Below are positions 23,342-31,541 of a stretch of DNA of 59,660 bases, piece by piece. Made by a program: the position numbers and the translations under genes. Within the stretch, counting starts at the first letter, position 1. Each line of letters begins with the position of its first letter. The notes under the pieces were generated by a model, which searched no databases, was not told the DNA's origin, and saw only the letters and a program-made list of their open reading frames with translations. The DNA is from Kiritimatiellia bacterium. Lineage in GTDB: Bacteria > Verrucomicrobiota > Kiritimatiellia > RFP12 > UBA1067. The stretch is taken from NCBI GenBank assembly GCA_017406465.1, contig JAFQYM010000059.1, positions 1 through 59,660 of the forward strand, in the 5' to 3' direction.

Positions 23342-25363
23342 ATGAAATTCGCCGTTTTGCCGTTTGCAGTTCTTTTCGCGGTGGCCGCGCCTGCGCTTGA
23401 GGTCGTCTATGACAGCCGCACGCCGGAGAATCTCCGCGAGTGGGGCGAACGCTCCTTCGTGCGCGAGCAGATGGAGGTCCTTGGCGCGAAGATATGCAAG
23501 GCGCTCTATGGCGGCACAAGGAACGAGAACCTTCACGAGGGCTTCAGAATAGCGCTGTACCTCGCCCCCACGAAGGGCGGAAACCCGGCGTTTGCGTCGG
23601 GTCGGCGGATAACCTGGAAGGTCGGGCCGAATCCGGGCGGCGACGGATCGGGCGGCACTGGGCTTCTCTGCCACGAGATGACGCACGTCTTCGACTTCAA
23701 CGCAGGTCCCATGTCAAAGCAGCGCTTCAGGAAAATCTACGACGGCGTGTTCGTGGAGGCGACGGCCGACTGGGTGCGAAACTACAAGGTGTGGTACAAC
23801 CACTGCACCGACCCATCGCACATCCTCGATCTCCGCTACAAGGCGCTGAGGGGCGGCAGGAACTACGGCAAGTACCTGGCCGGGGCGAACTTCCTCGACT
23901 TCATCGAGCAGAACTACGGCGAGGGAACGGCAAACAGGCTCATCTGGGACATCACAGCGAACGGCAGGCACTCGTGGGAAAGGCTTCTTGGCAAGAACAT
24001 TGACGCGCTCGTAAAGGAGTGGCGGCAGATGGAGACGATATACGACCCCGTGTTCCAGTGGAGCTACAACGGAACCGCCGGCGGCAAGGTTCGCAACGAC
24101 GGAAAGTTCTGCGGCCTAAAGTCAATCAAGGTGAAGGATTCGTCCGACAAGTCCGGCGCGTGGCTCGAAAGGCCGACGGAGGGAAGGGTAAACAACGTCG
24201 CGGACGGCAGCATTGCGATTGCTCTGCACGGCTGGCTCCCCAAGGGCGGCAGCGTCGCGGTCGCCTCGCTTGGCGCGGCAAGGGAGAAGGGCGGGAAGGC
24301 GCTGCTGCTCGTCGCAGGACCTAAGCGCGACACGCTTTCGGCGCACGTCGTCGCGTCCGTTCCTGGCGTGGGGTATGGCATCGTGTCGACAAAGGCGATT
24401 TCGGTGCCGGCAATCGAGTCGAAGCCCCATTCCATCGTCATGTCGGTGCGCGGCGGCGACGAGGCGACGGTAGTCGTCGACGGGAGACCGCCGGTCACGG
24501 TCGACATGAAGGCAAAATGCGGCGGCTGTTCGTTTGCGCCGGCGTTTGCGGTCGGCGGCATGGCGGGCGGGATCGAGATCCCGGCAATCGCCGAGCCGCG
24601 CGGCGAGAAAAACGGCGTGAAACTCGACGACGTTCGCGTGTTCACGAGGGCGTTCAGGGAGCGCGAAACGAAGAACTACGCGGCGACGTTCAACGAGGCG
24701 TTTCGTCCTGCGGTGGCCGTGACCGCAAGATGGTGCGGCTCTCGGGGCGGAACCGAAATATGCGACACCTCGAAGTGGTTCTGCGTGAACGCCATCGGCG
24801 AGAGGATCGTCGCGCTGCCCACGAAGGACACCGATGTCGTCGTCATGGGCAGGGACATTCCGTCGATTCCGCCCAACTCGAAGTTCTGCAGCAAGTCCTT
24901 CACGATAGATGGGCTGGCAATTGTGGACACGGCAGACATCGACCTAAGGGGCGTCAAGGTCGTCGAGCTCTCGGACAACACGCGCATCATCACGAGGGGC
25001 GGGCACAAGGTCGCGGTCAATGCGCTCAGGGGCGGGCGGCTCCGGCTCGATGGGAAGCTCGCCGTCACCGTCAGCATGGAGCTCGACGGCAATCTCGAAA
25101 TGAACGGGGGCGGCTTCCTGCGGCTGCCGGAGAATCCCGAGAAGGCGCGCGCAAAGTCGCTTTCCGTCAAAGGCGAAGGTGCGGTTACGCTGAAGCCCGG
25201 CGTACCGCCGAAATACGGCCACTCCCAGAAGCTTTTGCGACTGGACGAGATGCCTAAGGACATGACTCGCCTCAGGTTGGATCCGTCCAATGGTCCGGAC
25301 GACGCCACGTTCAAGGCCACCGCTGGGAACAAGTTCCTCGGCGCGACGTCGAGAAAGAAGTGA
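23342..25363 (+). CDS. Secreted basic-secretory-protein (BSP) family metallopeptidase
   Basis: A 673-residue exported protein with a short signal peptide (MKFAVLPFAVLFAVAAPALE). Residues about 20-235 match the BSP family: LLCHEMTHVFDFNA supplies the HExxH zinc site near residue 112, followed by FVEATADWVRNYKV and a WEKL-like SWERLLGKNID. The following region (about 250-450) looks like a LamG-type beta-sandwich (VVDGRPPVTVDM, KLDDVRVFTRAFRERE), and the end is a beta-rich domain finishing TSRKK, without the R-x-R tail. BSP proteins are putative zinc peptidases also found in plants and fungi. AGGAGG precedes the ATG. Third gene of the secreted block. Confidence 0.85.
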   Translation: MKFAVLPFAVLFAVAAPALEVVYDSRTPENLREWGERSFVREQMEVLGAKICKALYGGTRNENLHEGFRIALYLAPTKGGNPAFASGRRITWKVGPNPGGDGSGGTGLLCHEMTHVFDFNAGPMSKQRFRKIYDGVFVEATADWVRNYKVWYNHCTDPSHILDLRYKALRGGRNYGKYLAGANFLDFIEQNYGEGTANRLIWDITANGRHSWERLLGKNIDALVKEWRQMETIYDPVFQWSYNGTAGGKVRNDGKFCGLKSIKVKDSSDKSGAWLERPTEGRVNNVADGSIAIALHGWLPKGGSVAVASLGAAREKGGKALLLVAGPKRDTLSAHVVASVPGVGYGIVSTKAISVPAIESKPHSIVMSVRGGDEATVVVDGRPPVTVDMKAKCGGCSFAPAFAVGGMAGGIEIPAIAEPRGEKNGVKLDDVRVFTRAFRERETKNYAATFNEAFRPAVAVTARWCGSRGGTEICDTSKWFCVNAIGERIVALPTKDTDVVVMGRDIPSIPPNSKFCSKSFTIDGLAIVDTADIDLRGVKVVELSDNTRIITRGGHKVAVNALRGGRLRLDGKLAVTVSMELDGNLEMNGGGFLRLPENPEKARAKSLSVKGEGAVTLKPGVPPKYGHSQKLLRLDEMPKDMTRLRLDPSNGPDDATFKATAGNKFLGATSRKK

Positions 25364-25595
25364 ATCGGCGGTAATCGGTCAGCGGGCGGGGCTGGCGCCC
25401 GCGCTCGCTGACAGTTTGGCTGGCGGGCAGAGGATTGAAGGGTCAAAGCATATCGATACAGTAGCATTGATACAGCTCGCGTTTTCTTTTGCGACCTTTG
25501 CGTTCTTTGCGGCTAAAACATCAGAGTCGAGTAGGGTCGTTTAGCGTCGAGCGGGGCAACGCTTTCTACACGATCTACACGGCTATAATCTGTGT
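25364..25595. other. Intergenic region with hairpin and lone repeat arms
   Basis: No gene seen. A stem GTCAGCG...CGCTGAC (25378-25412) with an inner GC-rich stem may end the secreted operon, though no T-run follows. Further on are single arms of two repeat families: TTTGCGTTCTTTGCGG near 25498 and CTACACGATCTACACGG at 25566-25582. Confidence 0.5.
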
Positions 25596-25800
25596 GGGGC
25601 TGCGAAGCGGCTGTTTCCGGGCGGGCGCTGAAACAGGCGCATATCCCCTGAGGCAAAGCCGAGCCGCGAGATTCGCCTGTCGCGCAGCGATCAGGTTGCC
25701 CGACGAGCAACGCGAGGAGCCTTGCGCAGCAAGGTCGCAAGAGGTCGAGCGGTGGCTACAGGGGTGCAAATCCGCGGCAAATCCGCACCAAATCTTTGAT
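25596..25800 (+). ncRNA. Possible structured RNA of unknown class
   Basis: A promoter-like GGCTATAAT (TATAAT at 25584-25589) is followed 7 bases later by a G-rich start and about 200 bases rich in local hairpins: CTGTTTC...GAAACAG (25611-25635), GTTGC...GCAAC (about 25694-25710) and CCTTGC-GCA-GCAAGG (about 25719-25733). No start codon with a Shine-Dalgarno and no protein family in any frame. It is not tmRNA, RNase P, SRP RNA or a tRNA by their hallmark sequences. Evidence is weak. Confidence 0.25.
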
Positions 25801-25921
25801 GGCCACTTGATCGCATAACCATCATTCGCATTCCCCAACCTCGTCAACCAACACTTGATGCCCATGATGGATTTCGTCCGTACCGTAATCTCATTTTTCC
25901 GTTGCCTTTCGTCCACGGGTT

Positions 25922-25930
25922 TGGTATGAT
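25922..25930 (+). promoter_or_regulatory. Extended -10, leaderless type
   Basis: TGGTATGAT ends 7 bases before the ATG at 25938 (GTGCGGC between), with no Shine-Dalgarno. Confidence 0.55.
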
Positions 25931-25937
25931 GTGCGGC

Positions 25938-26921
25938 ATGAAGAGGGCAAAGACAGTGAAGATGTGGTCCGAGCTCGGCGATGCGAGGCCGAGATTCGGT
26001 GACTTCGAGGACTACATGAACCGTTCGATGAACTGCGGTCCACACGGGTTCCTGCGCTTTGGGGACGTCTACGAGTACCTGACGCGCGGCGAATACTGGT
26101 GGATGTACCTGCGCGCATTCAGAAGGGACTGCTCGCGCCGCGTCGCGAGGCTGAAGGCCGCGGAGAGGCGTCCCAGGTACTACGAAGCGGAGAACGAAAG
26201 GCGCCGCGCGCTCGCGGCCGAGCGGCGGAAGATCCGCGCACGGGCGACGACCAACGCATGCCCGACGCGCGAGGCGATCCTGGAGGCGTGGAACCGCCGA
26301 AAGGACTCGCACGAGGCGGCGATCCGCTTCGGGAGCATGCTGGAGGACCTCGAGTGCTACCTCGACAACTCTCTGAGGCGCAACGAGGACGGGGTGATCA
26401 TAGGCCGCAACCCCGGGATAAAGGGCTGGCTCTGCGACAATCTGCCGGAGATTTACGAGAAGTACACCACGGCGATGCGCTACAAGGCCGCGGCGAAGAA
26501 GCTGAAGCAGGTCGTCGAGCTCGCGGACCCGACGCCTGCGGACGTGGTGCTGCCGCACGGTGCGCCGGAGCAGAGGGAGGAGGGGAAACAAGATTACGGT
26601 GCGGACGAAGTGGAAGGGTGTCGCGCAGATGGCGCTGGCGGCGCTGCCGAGGGGCGTGGCGAGTCCGAAGTGCCGGAACTTGCGGTCGTGAGGGCGAGGG
26701 CGATATGGAGCGAGATCGTGGAAGGCATAGGCCAGAGCGCGACGGCGCTGATGATGCGGTTGGACGCGCTGACGGACCCGGGGCGGGTGGAGGACGCGAA
26801 CATGCTCGCCGCGTGGAAGGAGAAGTACGCGAATGAGATTACGGAGCGGACGAGGAAACGGTGGTGGAGGCGGCTTGTGGAGAAGTCGCGGCCTGGCAAG
26901 GCCCGTAAGCGGGCCGCGTGA
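25938..26921 (+). CDS. Hypothetical protein, arginine-rich
   Basis: A 327-residue protein that I do not recognise. The N-terminal part is aromatic and acidic (FGDFEDYMNRSMN, LRFGDVYEYLTRGEYWWMYL), then a highly basic helix (about residues 70-110; KAAERRPRYYEAENERRRAL), a mixed region (LEDLECYLDNSLRRNEDGVIIGRNP) and an acidic/glycine-rich stretch near 215-240. The C-terminus is strongly basic (KRWWRRLVEKSRPGKARKRAA), which could bind nucleic acid. No signal peptide or membrane segment. The start follows a -10 box by 7 bases. It stands between the possible RNA and the decayed DUF2235/glycosidase region, so it may belong to a variable locus. Confidence 0.65.
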   Translation: MKRAKTVKMWSELGDARPRFGDFEDYMNRSMNCGPHGFLRFGDVYEYLTRGEYWWMYLRAFRRDCSRRVARLKAAERRPRYYEAENERRRALAAERRKIRARATTNACPTREAILEAWNRRKDSHEAAIRFGSMLEDLECYLDNSLRRNEDGVIIGRNPGIKGWLCDNLPEIYEKYTTAMRYKAAAKKLKQVVELADPTPADVVLPHGAPEQREEGKQDYGADEVEGCRADGAGGAAEGRGESEVPELAVVRARAIWSEIVEGIGQSATALMMRLDALTDPGRVEDANMLAAWKEKYANEITERTRKRWWRRLVEKSRPGKARKRAA

Positions 26922-26985
26922 TCTTTGCGTGGACGATGTGCGGCAAAAGCTCCACCTTGAAGCCGGCCCTGGGATTTCCCTGGGT

Positions 26986-27170
26986 TCGTGCCTTTGCGGA
27001 AAGATTGCCGGTTCCGACTGGCAAGCCATCTTTCGCGACGCTCGTCGCTGGCTTGAGGTGAACTACGAGACGCTGCCGAAGTATGGCATTGCGACGAAAG
27101 TTTTCCTCTTCGGCTTTTCACGCGGCGCTCTCATTGCGCGGCACTTCGCGGCATGGCTCGACAAGCTTGG
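26986..27170 (+). pseudogene. Fragment of a DUF2235 (Tle1-like) alpha/beta hydrolase
   Basis: The frame carries LCGKIAGSDW, RDARRWLEVNY and VFLFGFSRGALIARHFAAW. GFSRGA is the nucleophile elbow of DUF2235 hydrolases, a family including type VI phospholipase effectors. Both the N-terminal part with the Asp-rich strand and the whole C-terminal part are absent and there is no start codon with a ribosome site, so it is a decayed internal fragment. Downstream it runs, in the same frame, straight into a glycosidase fragment at about 27170, which marks a deletion or recombination junction. Confidence 0.6.
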
Positions 27171-27602
27171 CACCGCGCAGCAGGCGGCGGAGATCGCCGC
27201 GGTCCTCGTCGACTTCCAGAACGGGCCGGTGGATTCTGCCGCGATCTACGACGCGAGACGCGGAGTGGGCAACTACTCGCCGCTCTTCAATCCGCTTATC
27301 TACAAGCCCCACAAGGCGGCTGCGCCTTCCTGGCGTTCAACGAACTCCGCAAGGCCGGCACGGCCGTCGCAGCGTCGAGCGACGACTCCGACGTGTTGGT
27401 TTCTGCGGCAAGGAAGGGTGGGAACGCGGTCGTGATGATTGTCAATCTTTCGTCCGTTGAGAAACCGCTGGCATTGGACGCAGGCGACGGCAGGAAGGCC
27501 GTGTCGTGCAGAATCACGGACGCGACGCGCTCTTTCGAAGAAGCGGAACTGCCGTCCGTCCTGCCACCGACTTCGTTTGTGGTGACGGAACTTGCATATT
27601 GA
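27171..27602 (+). pseudogene. C-terminal remnant of a glycoside hydrolase, frameshifted
   Basis: Two frames together give a familiar clan-A glycosidase ending: AAVLVDFQNGPVDSAAIYDA and SPLFNPLIYKPHKAA in one frame, then, after a shift near 27320, FLAFNELRKAGTAV, ASSDDSDVLVSAARKGG, AVVMIVNLSS and PPTSFVVTEL in another. The last part is the beta-sandwich that follows the barrel in GH39/GH30-like enzymes. The catalytic barrel is missing. An ATG-started frame through it is only out-of-frame reading upstream. It ends 54 bases before the outer-membrane protein gene. Confidence 0.6.
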
Positions 27603-27619
27603 AATTGTCGGGCGGGGAG

Positions 27620-27649
27620 TTGATTCTCGCAGCGAGAATTGTGTATAAT
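27620..27649 (+). promoter_or_regulatory. Promoter of the barrel-rhaT operon
   Basis: TTGATT (27620-27625), 18-base spacer, TATAAT (27644-27649), ending 6 bases before the ATG at 27656, so the mRNA is probably leaderless. Confidence 0.75.
27623..27639 (+). promoter_or_regulatory. Palindromic operator over the -35/spacer
   Basis: ATTCTCGC-A-GCGAGAAT, a perfect 17-base palindrome, covers the end of the -35 box and most of the spacer. A protein bound here would exclude RNA polymerase; odd-length palindromes with a central CG-rich core suit LacI or GntR-type dimers. No regulator is encoded next door. Confidence 0.65.
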
Positions 27650-27655
27650 ACGCGC

Positions 27656-28573
27656 ATGAAACTCAACACCATCATCTGCGCGGCCGCCGTCTGCGGCTGC
27701 GTGTCGTTCGCAACGGCGGCCGACGAGCCTGCCAAGACCGAAACAGCCGAACCTGCCAAGGCGGGACTTGCCGAGGAGGAACAGGGCGAAGAGGAAGAGG
27801 ATTCCCTCGTTTCCGCAGAGTTCTATTTCGGCATCGACTCGAAGTACATCACGTACGGCGTGATGGACGGCAAGGATCCGATCGTGAGGGCCAACGGCTA
27901 CGTCACGTTCCTCGACTGGTGGTACATTGGCGGCGAGATGCTGTTCGATCTCACGAAGGGCAATGGCAAGCGCGGGCCCTACGGCTGGGGCAACCGCGCC
28001 GGCAAGTACACGACGATTGACGCGCAGACCGGTCTTGCGCACGAGTTTGACCTCGGCGAGACGCTTGGCACGCTCAGCGTCGACGTCTACTACACCTACG
28101 AATACGTCGCTCGCCACAAAGACACCATGAACGATACGCAGTACATCGACTTCGAGCTGCGGCTGGACGATCTCTGGTTTGAGCCCCGCCTCTGGTTCGA
28201 GCGCGACCTGATGGCCGACGACGGCACCTACGTGAACCTCGAGGTCGGTCATACCTTCCCGCTCATCGGCGATGGCGAGGACGCGACGCTCACCTTCAAG
28301 CCGTCTTTTGCGCAAGGCATCGGAAACACGCTCCGCACGCGAGGCTACGGCCTTTCTGACGACCACGGCGGCCTCATGGACGCCACGATCAAGGGCGAGC
28401 TCGTGTGGGCGGTATGCGACCACGTCAAGGTCAAGGCGTATATCGCCTACTGCGACTACTGGTTCGACCGCAAGCTTCGCGACGGCGCGCGCGCCTACAA
28501 CGGCGCGTGGGGCGGCAGCAACGACCATTCCTGGAACATCTACGGCGGTGTCGGCGTAGCTCTCTCGTTCTGA
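27656..28573 (+). CDS. Outer-membrane beta-barrel protein, putative porin
   Basis: A 305-residue protein. The signal peptide is KLNTIICAAAVCGCVSFATA, followed by a short acidic linker (EEEQGEEEED) and then alternating aromatic/polar strands (SAEFYFGIDSKYITYGV, IDFELRLDDLWFEPRLWFER, VKVKAYIAYCDYWFD). The chain ends in phenylalanine (YGGVGVALSF), the C-terminal signature read by the BAM machinery. It resembles small putative porins of the TorF or MipA/OmpV kind in size and layout. Being in one operon with rhaT it is plausibly the outer-membrane entry route for the same sugar. Confidence 0.8.
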   Translation: MKLNTIICAAAVCGCVSFATAADEPAKTETAEPAKAGLAEEEQGEEEEDSLVSAEFYFGIDSKYITYGVMDGKDPIVRANGYVTFLDWWYIGGEMLFDLTKGNGKRGPYGWGNRAGKYTTIDAQTGLAHEFDLGETLGTLSVDVYYTYEYVARHKDTMNDTQYIDFELRLDDLWFEPRLWFERDLMADDGTYVNLEVGHTFPLIGDGEDATLTFKPSFAQGIGNTLRTRGYGLSDDHGGLMDATIKGELVWAVCDHVKVKAYIAYCDYWFDRKLRDGARAYNGAWGGSNDHSWNIYGGVGVALSF

Positions 28574-28585
28574 TGGGATAGATAG

Positions 28586-29656
28586 ATGGACTCTATATTC
28601 GGCATGCTGATATTCGCGGCTGGCGGTTTTGCCGGCGCGACGTTCCTTCTCCCCGCGCGCGGGGTCAAGAACTGGGCCTATGAGACGTGGTGGATGTTCT
28701 ACTGCGTCGTCGGGCTTCTCGTGATGCCTGCGGTTATCTGCGCGATAGCGGTTCCAGATTTCTGCGGCGTTATCGGTTCGGCTCCTGGCTCGACTCTCCT
28801 CAAGTGCGCCGCTTTCGGCGCGATCTGGGGCATCGGCGGCCTAACGTGGGGGCTGATGGTCAGGTATCTTGGCATCGGGCTTGGGCTTGCAATCGGTTGC
28901 GGCCTATGCGCCGCGACGGGAACTGTCCTGCCCCCGATCATGAACGGCGAGGCGGCGACACTCATCTACGGTGCGGACGGCGCAGTTTCGACGGGCAAGC
29001 TCGTCGTTCTCGCTGGCGTCGCGGGGTCGCTTCTCGGCATTGTGTTTGTCGGGCTCGCCGGCAAGCTCAAGGAGGGCGAGCTCCCCGAGGAAGAGAAGAA
29101 GAAGGCAGTTGCCGAATTCGACTTCAAGAAGGGCATGATCGTCGCGCTCGTCTCGGGCGTGTGCTCCGCTTGCATGAACCTCGGCCTCCAGAGCGGAGGC
29201 GTCATCGAGCAGGCGGCGTATGACGCGGCGGTGAAGGCAGGCGTCGTCTCCGAGGGCGCGGTGTGGTCGTGGCGCGGGATGCCTGTCATCATGGTCGTCC
29301 TCTGGGGCGGCTTTGTCGTGCAGGCGGCGTGGGTCATCCAGCAGCATTTCAAGAACGGGACTTTTGGCGACTACCTTCGCCGCGGCCCGATTCTGCGAAA
29401 TGCGGTGTTTGCCTCGCTTGTCGGCGTAATCTGGGTGATTCAGTTCGTCTGCCAGAAGGCGGGCGAGCCACTTATGGGCGACCTCAAGTACATTTCCTTC
29501 GCGATCGTGATGGCGTCGACGATTCTCTTCTCGACGATCATCGGCGCCGCGACGGGCGAATGGAAGGGCACTGGCGCTAAGACGAAGCTTTTCCTTGCCG
29601 CGGGGACACTGGTCCTCCTGGCGAGCTTCTGTGTTATCTCGCTCGGCTCGAAGTAA
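28586..29656 (+). CDS. rhaT: L-rhamnose/proton symporter RhaT
   Basis: A 356-residue inner-membrane transporter with about ten hydrophobic segments, matching RhaT (E. coli, 344 residues) end to end: the opening GMLIFAAGGFAGATFLLP, the WAYETWWMFYCVVG segment, GIGGLTWGLMVRYLGIGLG and a C-terminal ISFAIVMASTILFSTIIGAA. It would import L-rhamnose or a related sugar with a proton. No rhamnose isomerase, kinase or aldolase is nearby, so catabolism must be encoded elsewhere, or the substrate differs. It follows the barrel gene by 12 bases and is under the palindromic operator. Confidence 0.9.
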   Translation: MDSIFGMLIFAAGGFAGATFLLPARGVKNWAYETWWMFYCVVGLLVMPAVICAIAVPDFCGVIGSAPGSTLLKCAAFGAIWGIGGLTWGLMVRYLGIGLGLAIGCGLCAATGTVLPPIMNGEAATLIYGADGAVSTGKLVVLAGVAGSLLGIVFVGLAGKLKEGELPEEEKKKAVAEFDFKKGMIVALVSGVCSACMNLGLQSGGVIEQAAYDAAVKAGVVSEGAVWSWRGMPVIMVVLWGGFVVQAAWVIQQHFKNGTFGDYLRRGPILRNAVFASLVGVIWVIQFVCQKAGEPLMGDLKYISFAIVMASTILFSTIIGAATGEWKGTGAKTKLFLAAGTLVLLASFCVISLGSK

Positions 29657-29660
29657 GCCG

Positions 29661-30533
29661 TCAGGCGGGAACGCCTATTCGCTCTCCGCAGAGGACTCGC
29701 GTCTCGAGTCCGTCTGCGGAGTTCTTCATAATGTCGTCGTCAAATTTGATCGCACCGGCTTGCGCGACGAGAATCACCGTCGAGCCGCCGAATTTGAAGT
29801 ATCCCTTCTCGTCGCCTTTTGAGTGTTTCTCGCCAGTGAAGGTCTGGACGATTGTCCCTACGCCGAACGCGCCGACATCGACAAGCCAGAAGTCGCCGAA
29901 CGCGGCGTGGCACTTCAAGACCTGCCTCTCGTTGTCGGCGTAGACGTCGGGCCTGCGCAGAAGGGCGATGGGGTTGACCGAGTGGTATTCGCCAGGGATT
30001 ACGCACACGGATCCCTCGCTCGTGCAGTCGCAGGGGAAGTGGAAGCGGTGGTAGTCGACTGGTGCAAGGCGGAAGACCGCTATGTCGTAAAGTCCCTTTG
30101 GCGCGTCCGCGGCAAATACGCCGCGCAGCGACTTTGTCGCGCCCTTGAGCGGGAATGGGGTGTCGGCGTCTGCGCCGAGGAAGAGCCTGAGACGCCCGTC
30201 TGCGGGGCTCACGATTCCCTCGCCGAGGGGACGGCTTCCCGGCTTGAGGCGCCGCGTGAAGAAGTCGTTGAACGACGAGTATTCGGCGATCGGCTTCTCC
30301 GCTTCCTCTGCGCGGCAGCCAGGGATGGCGACGAGCTTTGCGATGTCCTTCCTGGACTTGGGCGAGTCGTAGCGCCGGCCAAGAAATGCGGAAATCGCCT
30401 TCGAGCCGAAGAGGACTGGCCAGAGCGTACGCCCGAGCAGCGTTTCGTAGGCAAAACGGAGCGCCTTGTCGCCCATTACGGACTCGGCTATTCTCTCTCC
30501 CGACGAGCGGTCTATGTATTCGACTGGTTGCAT
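29661..30533 (-). CDS. psd: Phosphatidylserine decarboxylase proenzyme
   Basis: A 290-residue proenzyme. SPADGRLRLF, the HxxxxH stretch in VDYHRFHFPCDC and GEYHSVNPIAL are conserved; FGGSTVILV near residue 255 is the self-cleavage site, where the serine becomes the pyruvoyl group of the alpha chain. It converts phosphatidylserine to phosphatidylethanolamine at the membrane. It converges with rhaT (4 bases apart, so their ends nearly overlap) and is divergent from trpS. The ATG is 6 bases from a -10 box and the mRNA is predicted to be leaderless. Confidence 0.95.
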   Translation of the reverse strand: MQPVEYIDRSSGERIAESVMGDKALRFAYETLLGRTLWPVLFGSKAISAFLGRRYDSPKSRKDIAKLVAIPGCRAEEAEKPIAEYSSFNDFFTRRLKPGSRPLGEGIVSPADGRLRLFLGADADTPFPLKGATKSLRGVFAADAPKGLYDIAVFRLAPVDYHRFHFPCDCTSEGSVCVIPGEYHSVNPIALLRRPDVYADNERQVLKCHAAFGDFWLVDVGAFGVGTIVQTFTGEKHSKGDEKGYFKFGGSTVILVAQAGAIKFDDDIMKNSADGLETRVLCGERIGVPA

Positions 30534-30539
30534 GTGCGG

Positions 30540-30548
30540 ATTATAGCA
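30540..30548 (-). promoter_or_regulatory. Extended -10 of psd, leaderless type
   Basis: Minus strand TGCTATAAT, 6 bases (CCGCAC) before the psd ATG. It lies back to back with the trpS box, only 22 bases between the two TATAAT hexamers, so each promoter's -35 zone overlaps the other's -10 zone. Confidence 0.75.
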
Positions 30549-30564
30549 AAAACCCGCCTATTTT

Positions 30565-30573
30565 TGGTATAAT
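30565..30573 (+). promoter_or_regulatory. Extended -10 of trpS, leaderless type
   Basis: TGGTATAAT, then GTCCCCCC and the trpS ATG at 30582. Eight bases is too short for a ribosome-binding leader and none is present. Confidence 0.75.
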
Positions 30574-30581
30574 GTCCCCCC

Positions 30582-31538
30582 ATGAGAGTTTTGACGGGAA
30601 TACAGCCTTCTGGCAAGCTTCATTGGGGCAATTATTTTGGCGCGATGAAGTCGATGTTCGACCTTCAGGCGAAGGGCGAGGACATGTTCATGTTTATCGC
30701 GAACTTCCACGCGATGACTACGGTGCGCGACGGCGCGGTGCTCCGCGAGGCGACGCGCGAAGTGGCGCTTGACTATCTTGCATGCGGGCTCGACCCTGCG
30801 AAGACCACGGTCTACAGGCAGAGCGATGTCCCCGAGGTGCAGGAACTCGCGTGGTATCTCTCGTGCCTCACTCCGATGGGGCTTCTCGAGCGCTGCCACA
30901 GCTACAAGGACAAGATGGCGCACGGCTTCGAGGCGACGCATGGGCTTTTCGCGTATCCAGTCCTCATGGCGGCGGATATCCTTATCATGAATTCCGACCT
31001 CGTTCCGGTTGGGAAGGACCAGAAGCAGCATCTTGAGGTGACGCGCGACCTCGCGCAGAAGTTCAACAACGCCTACGGCGAAATCTTCAAGATGCCTGAC
31101 GCCTACATTCCCGAGACCGTCGCGACAATCCCCGGTACCGACGGCCAGAAGATGTCGAAGTCGTATCACAACACGATCGAGCTTTTCGATCCGTCGGTGA
31201 AGAAGAAGATCATGGGCATCGTCACCGACTCGACTCCGATGGAAGAGCCGAAGGAGCCCGAGGGCAACTCGGTCTACGAGATGTACAAGCTCTTCGCGAC
31301 GCCGGAGGAGGTCGCCGAGATGGCGGCTAACTTCCGCGCAGGCGGCTACGGCTATGGCCACGCGAAGAAGGCGCTTCTTGCCGCGTACAAGAGGATGTTT
31401 GATCCGTTCAAGGCACGGCGCGACGAGCTCGAAAAAGACCCCGACGCTCTCGAGGACATCTTGCGCGAAGGCGCAAAGAAGGCGCGCGCCGCAGCCGCGC
31501 CGGTGATGGAGAAAGTTCGCAGGGCGGTAGGGCTTTAG
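30582..31538 (+). CDS. trpS: Tryptophan--tRNA ligase
   Basis: A 318-residue class I synthetase with TGIQPSGKLHWGNYFGAM (HIGH-like motif at HWGN) and GQKMSKSYHNTIE (KMSKS), and the Trp/ATP pocket sequences LLERCHSYKDK and YPVLMAADIL. It charges tRNA-Trp in the cytoplasm. Length is typical. It opens a run of closely spaced plus-strand genes (scpA follows 3 bases after its stop), probably one operon to the terminator at 38165. Confidence 0.97.
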   Translation: MRVLTGIQPSGKLHWGNYFGAMKSMFDLQAKGEDMFMFIANFHAMTTVRDGAVLREATREVALDYLACGLDPAKTTVYRQSDVPEVQELAWYLSCLTPMGLLERCHSYKDKMAHGFEATHGLFAYPVLMAADILIMNSDLVPVGKDQKQHLEVTRDLAQKFNNAYGEIFKMPDAYIPETVATIPGTDGQKMSKSYHNTIELFDPSVKKKIMGIVTDSTPMEEPKEPEGNSVYEMYKLFATPEEVAEMAANFRAGGYGYGHAKKALLAAYKRMFDPFKARRDELEKDPDALEDILREGAKKARAAAAPVMEKVRRAVGL

Positions 31539-31541
31539 GGC

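Noticed and set aside
25596..25800. tmRNA, RNase P or SRP RNA
   Set aside because: Hallmark sequences of each are absent; only local hairpins are seen.
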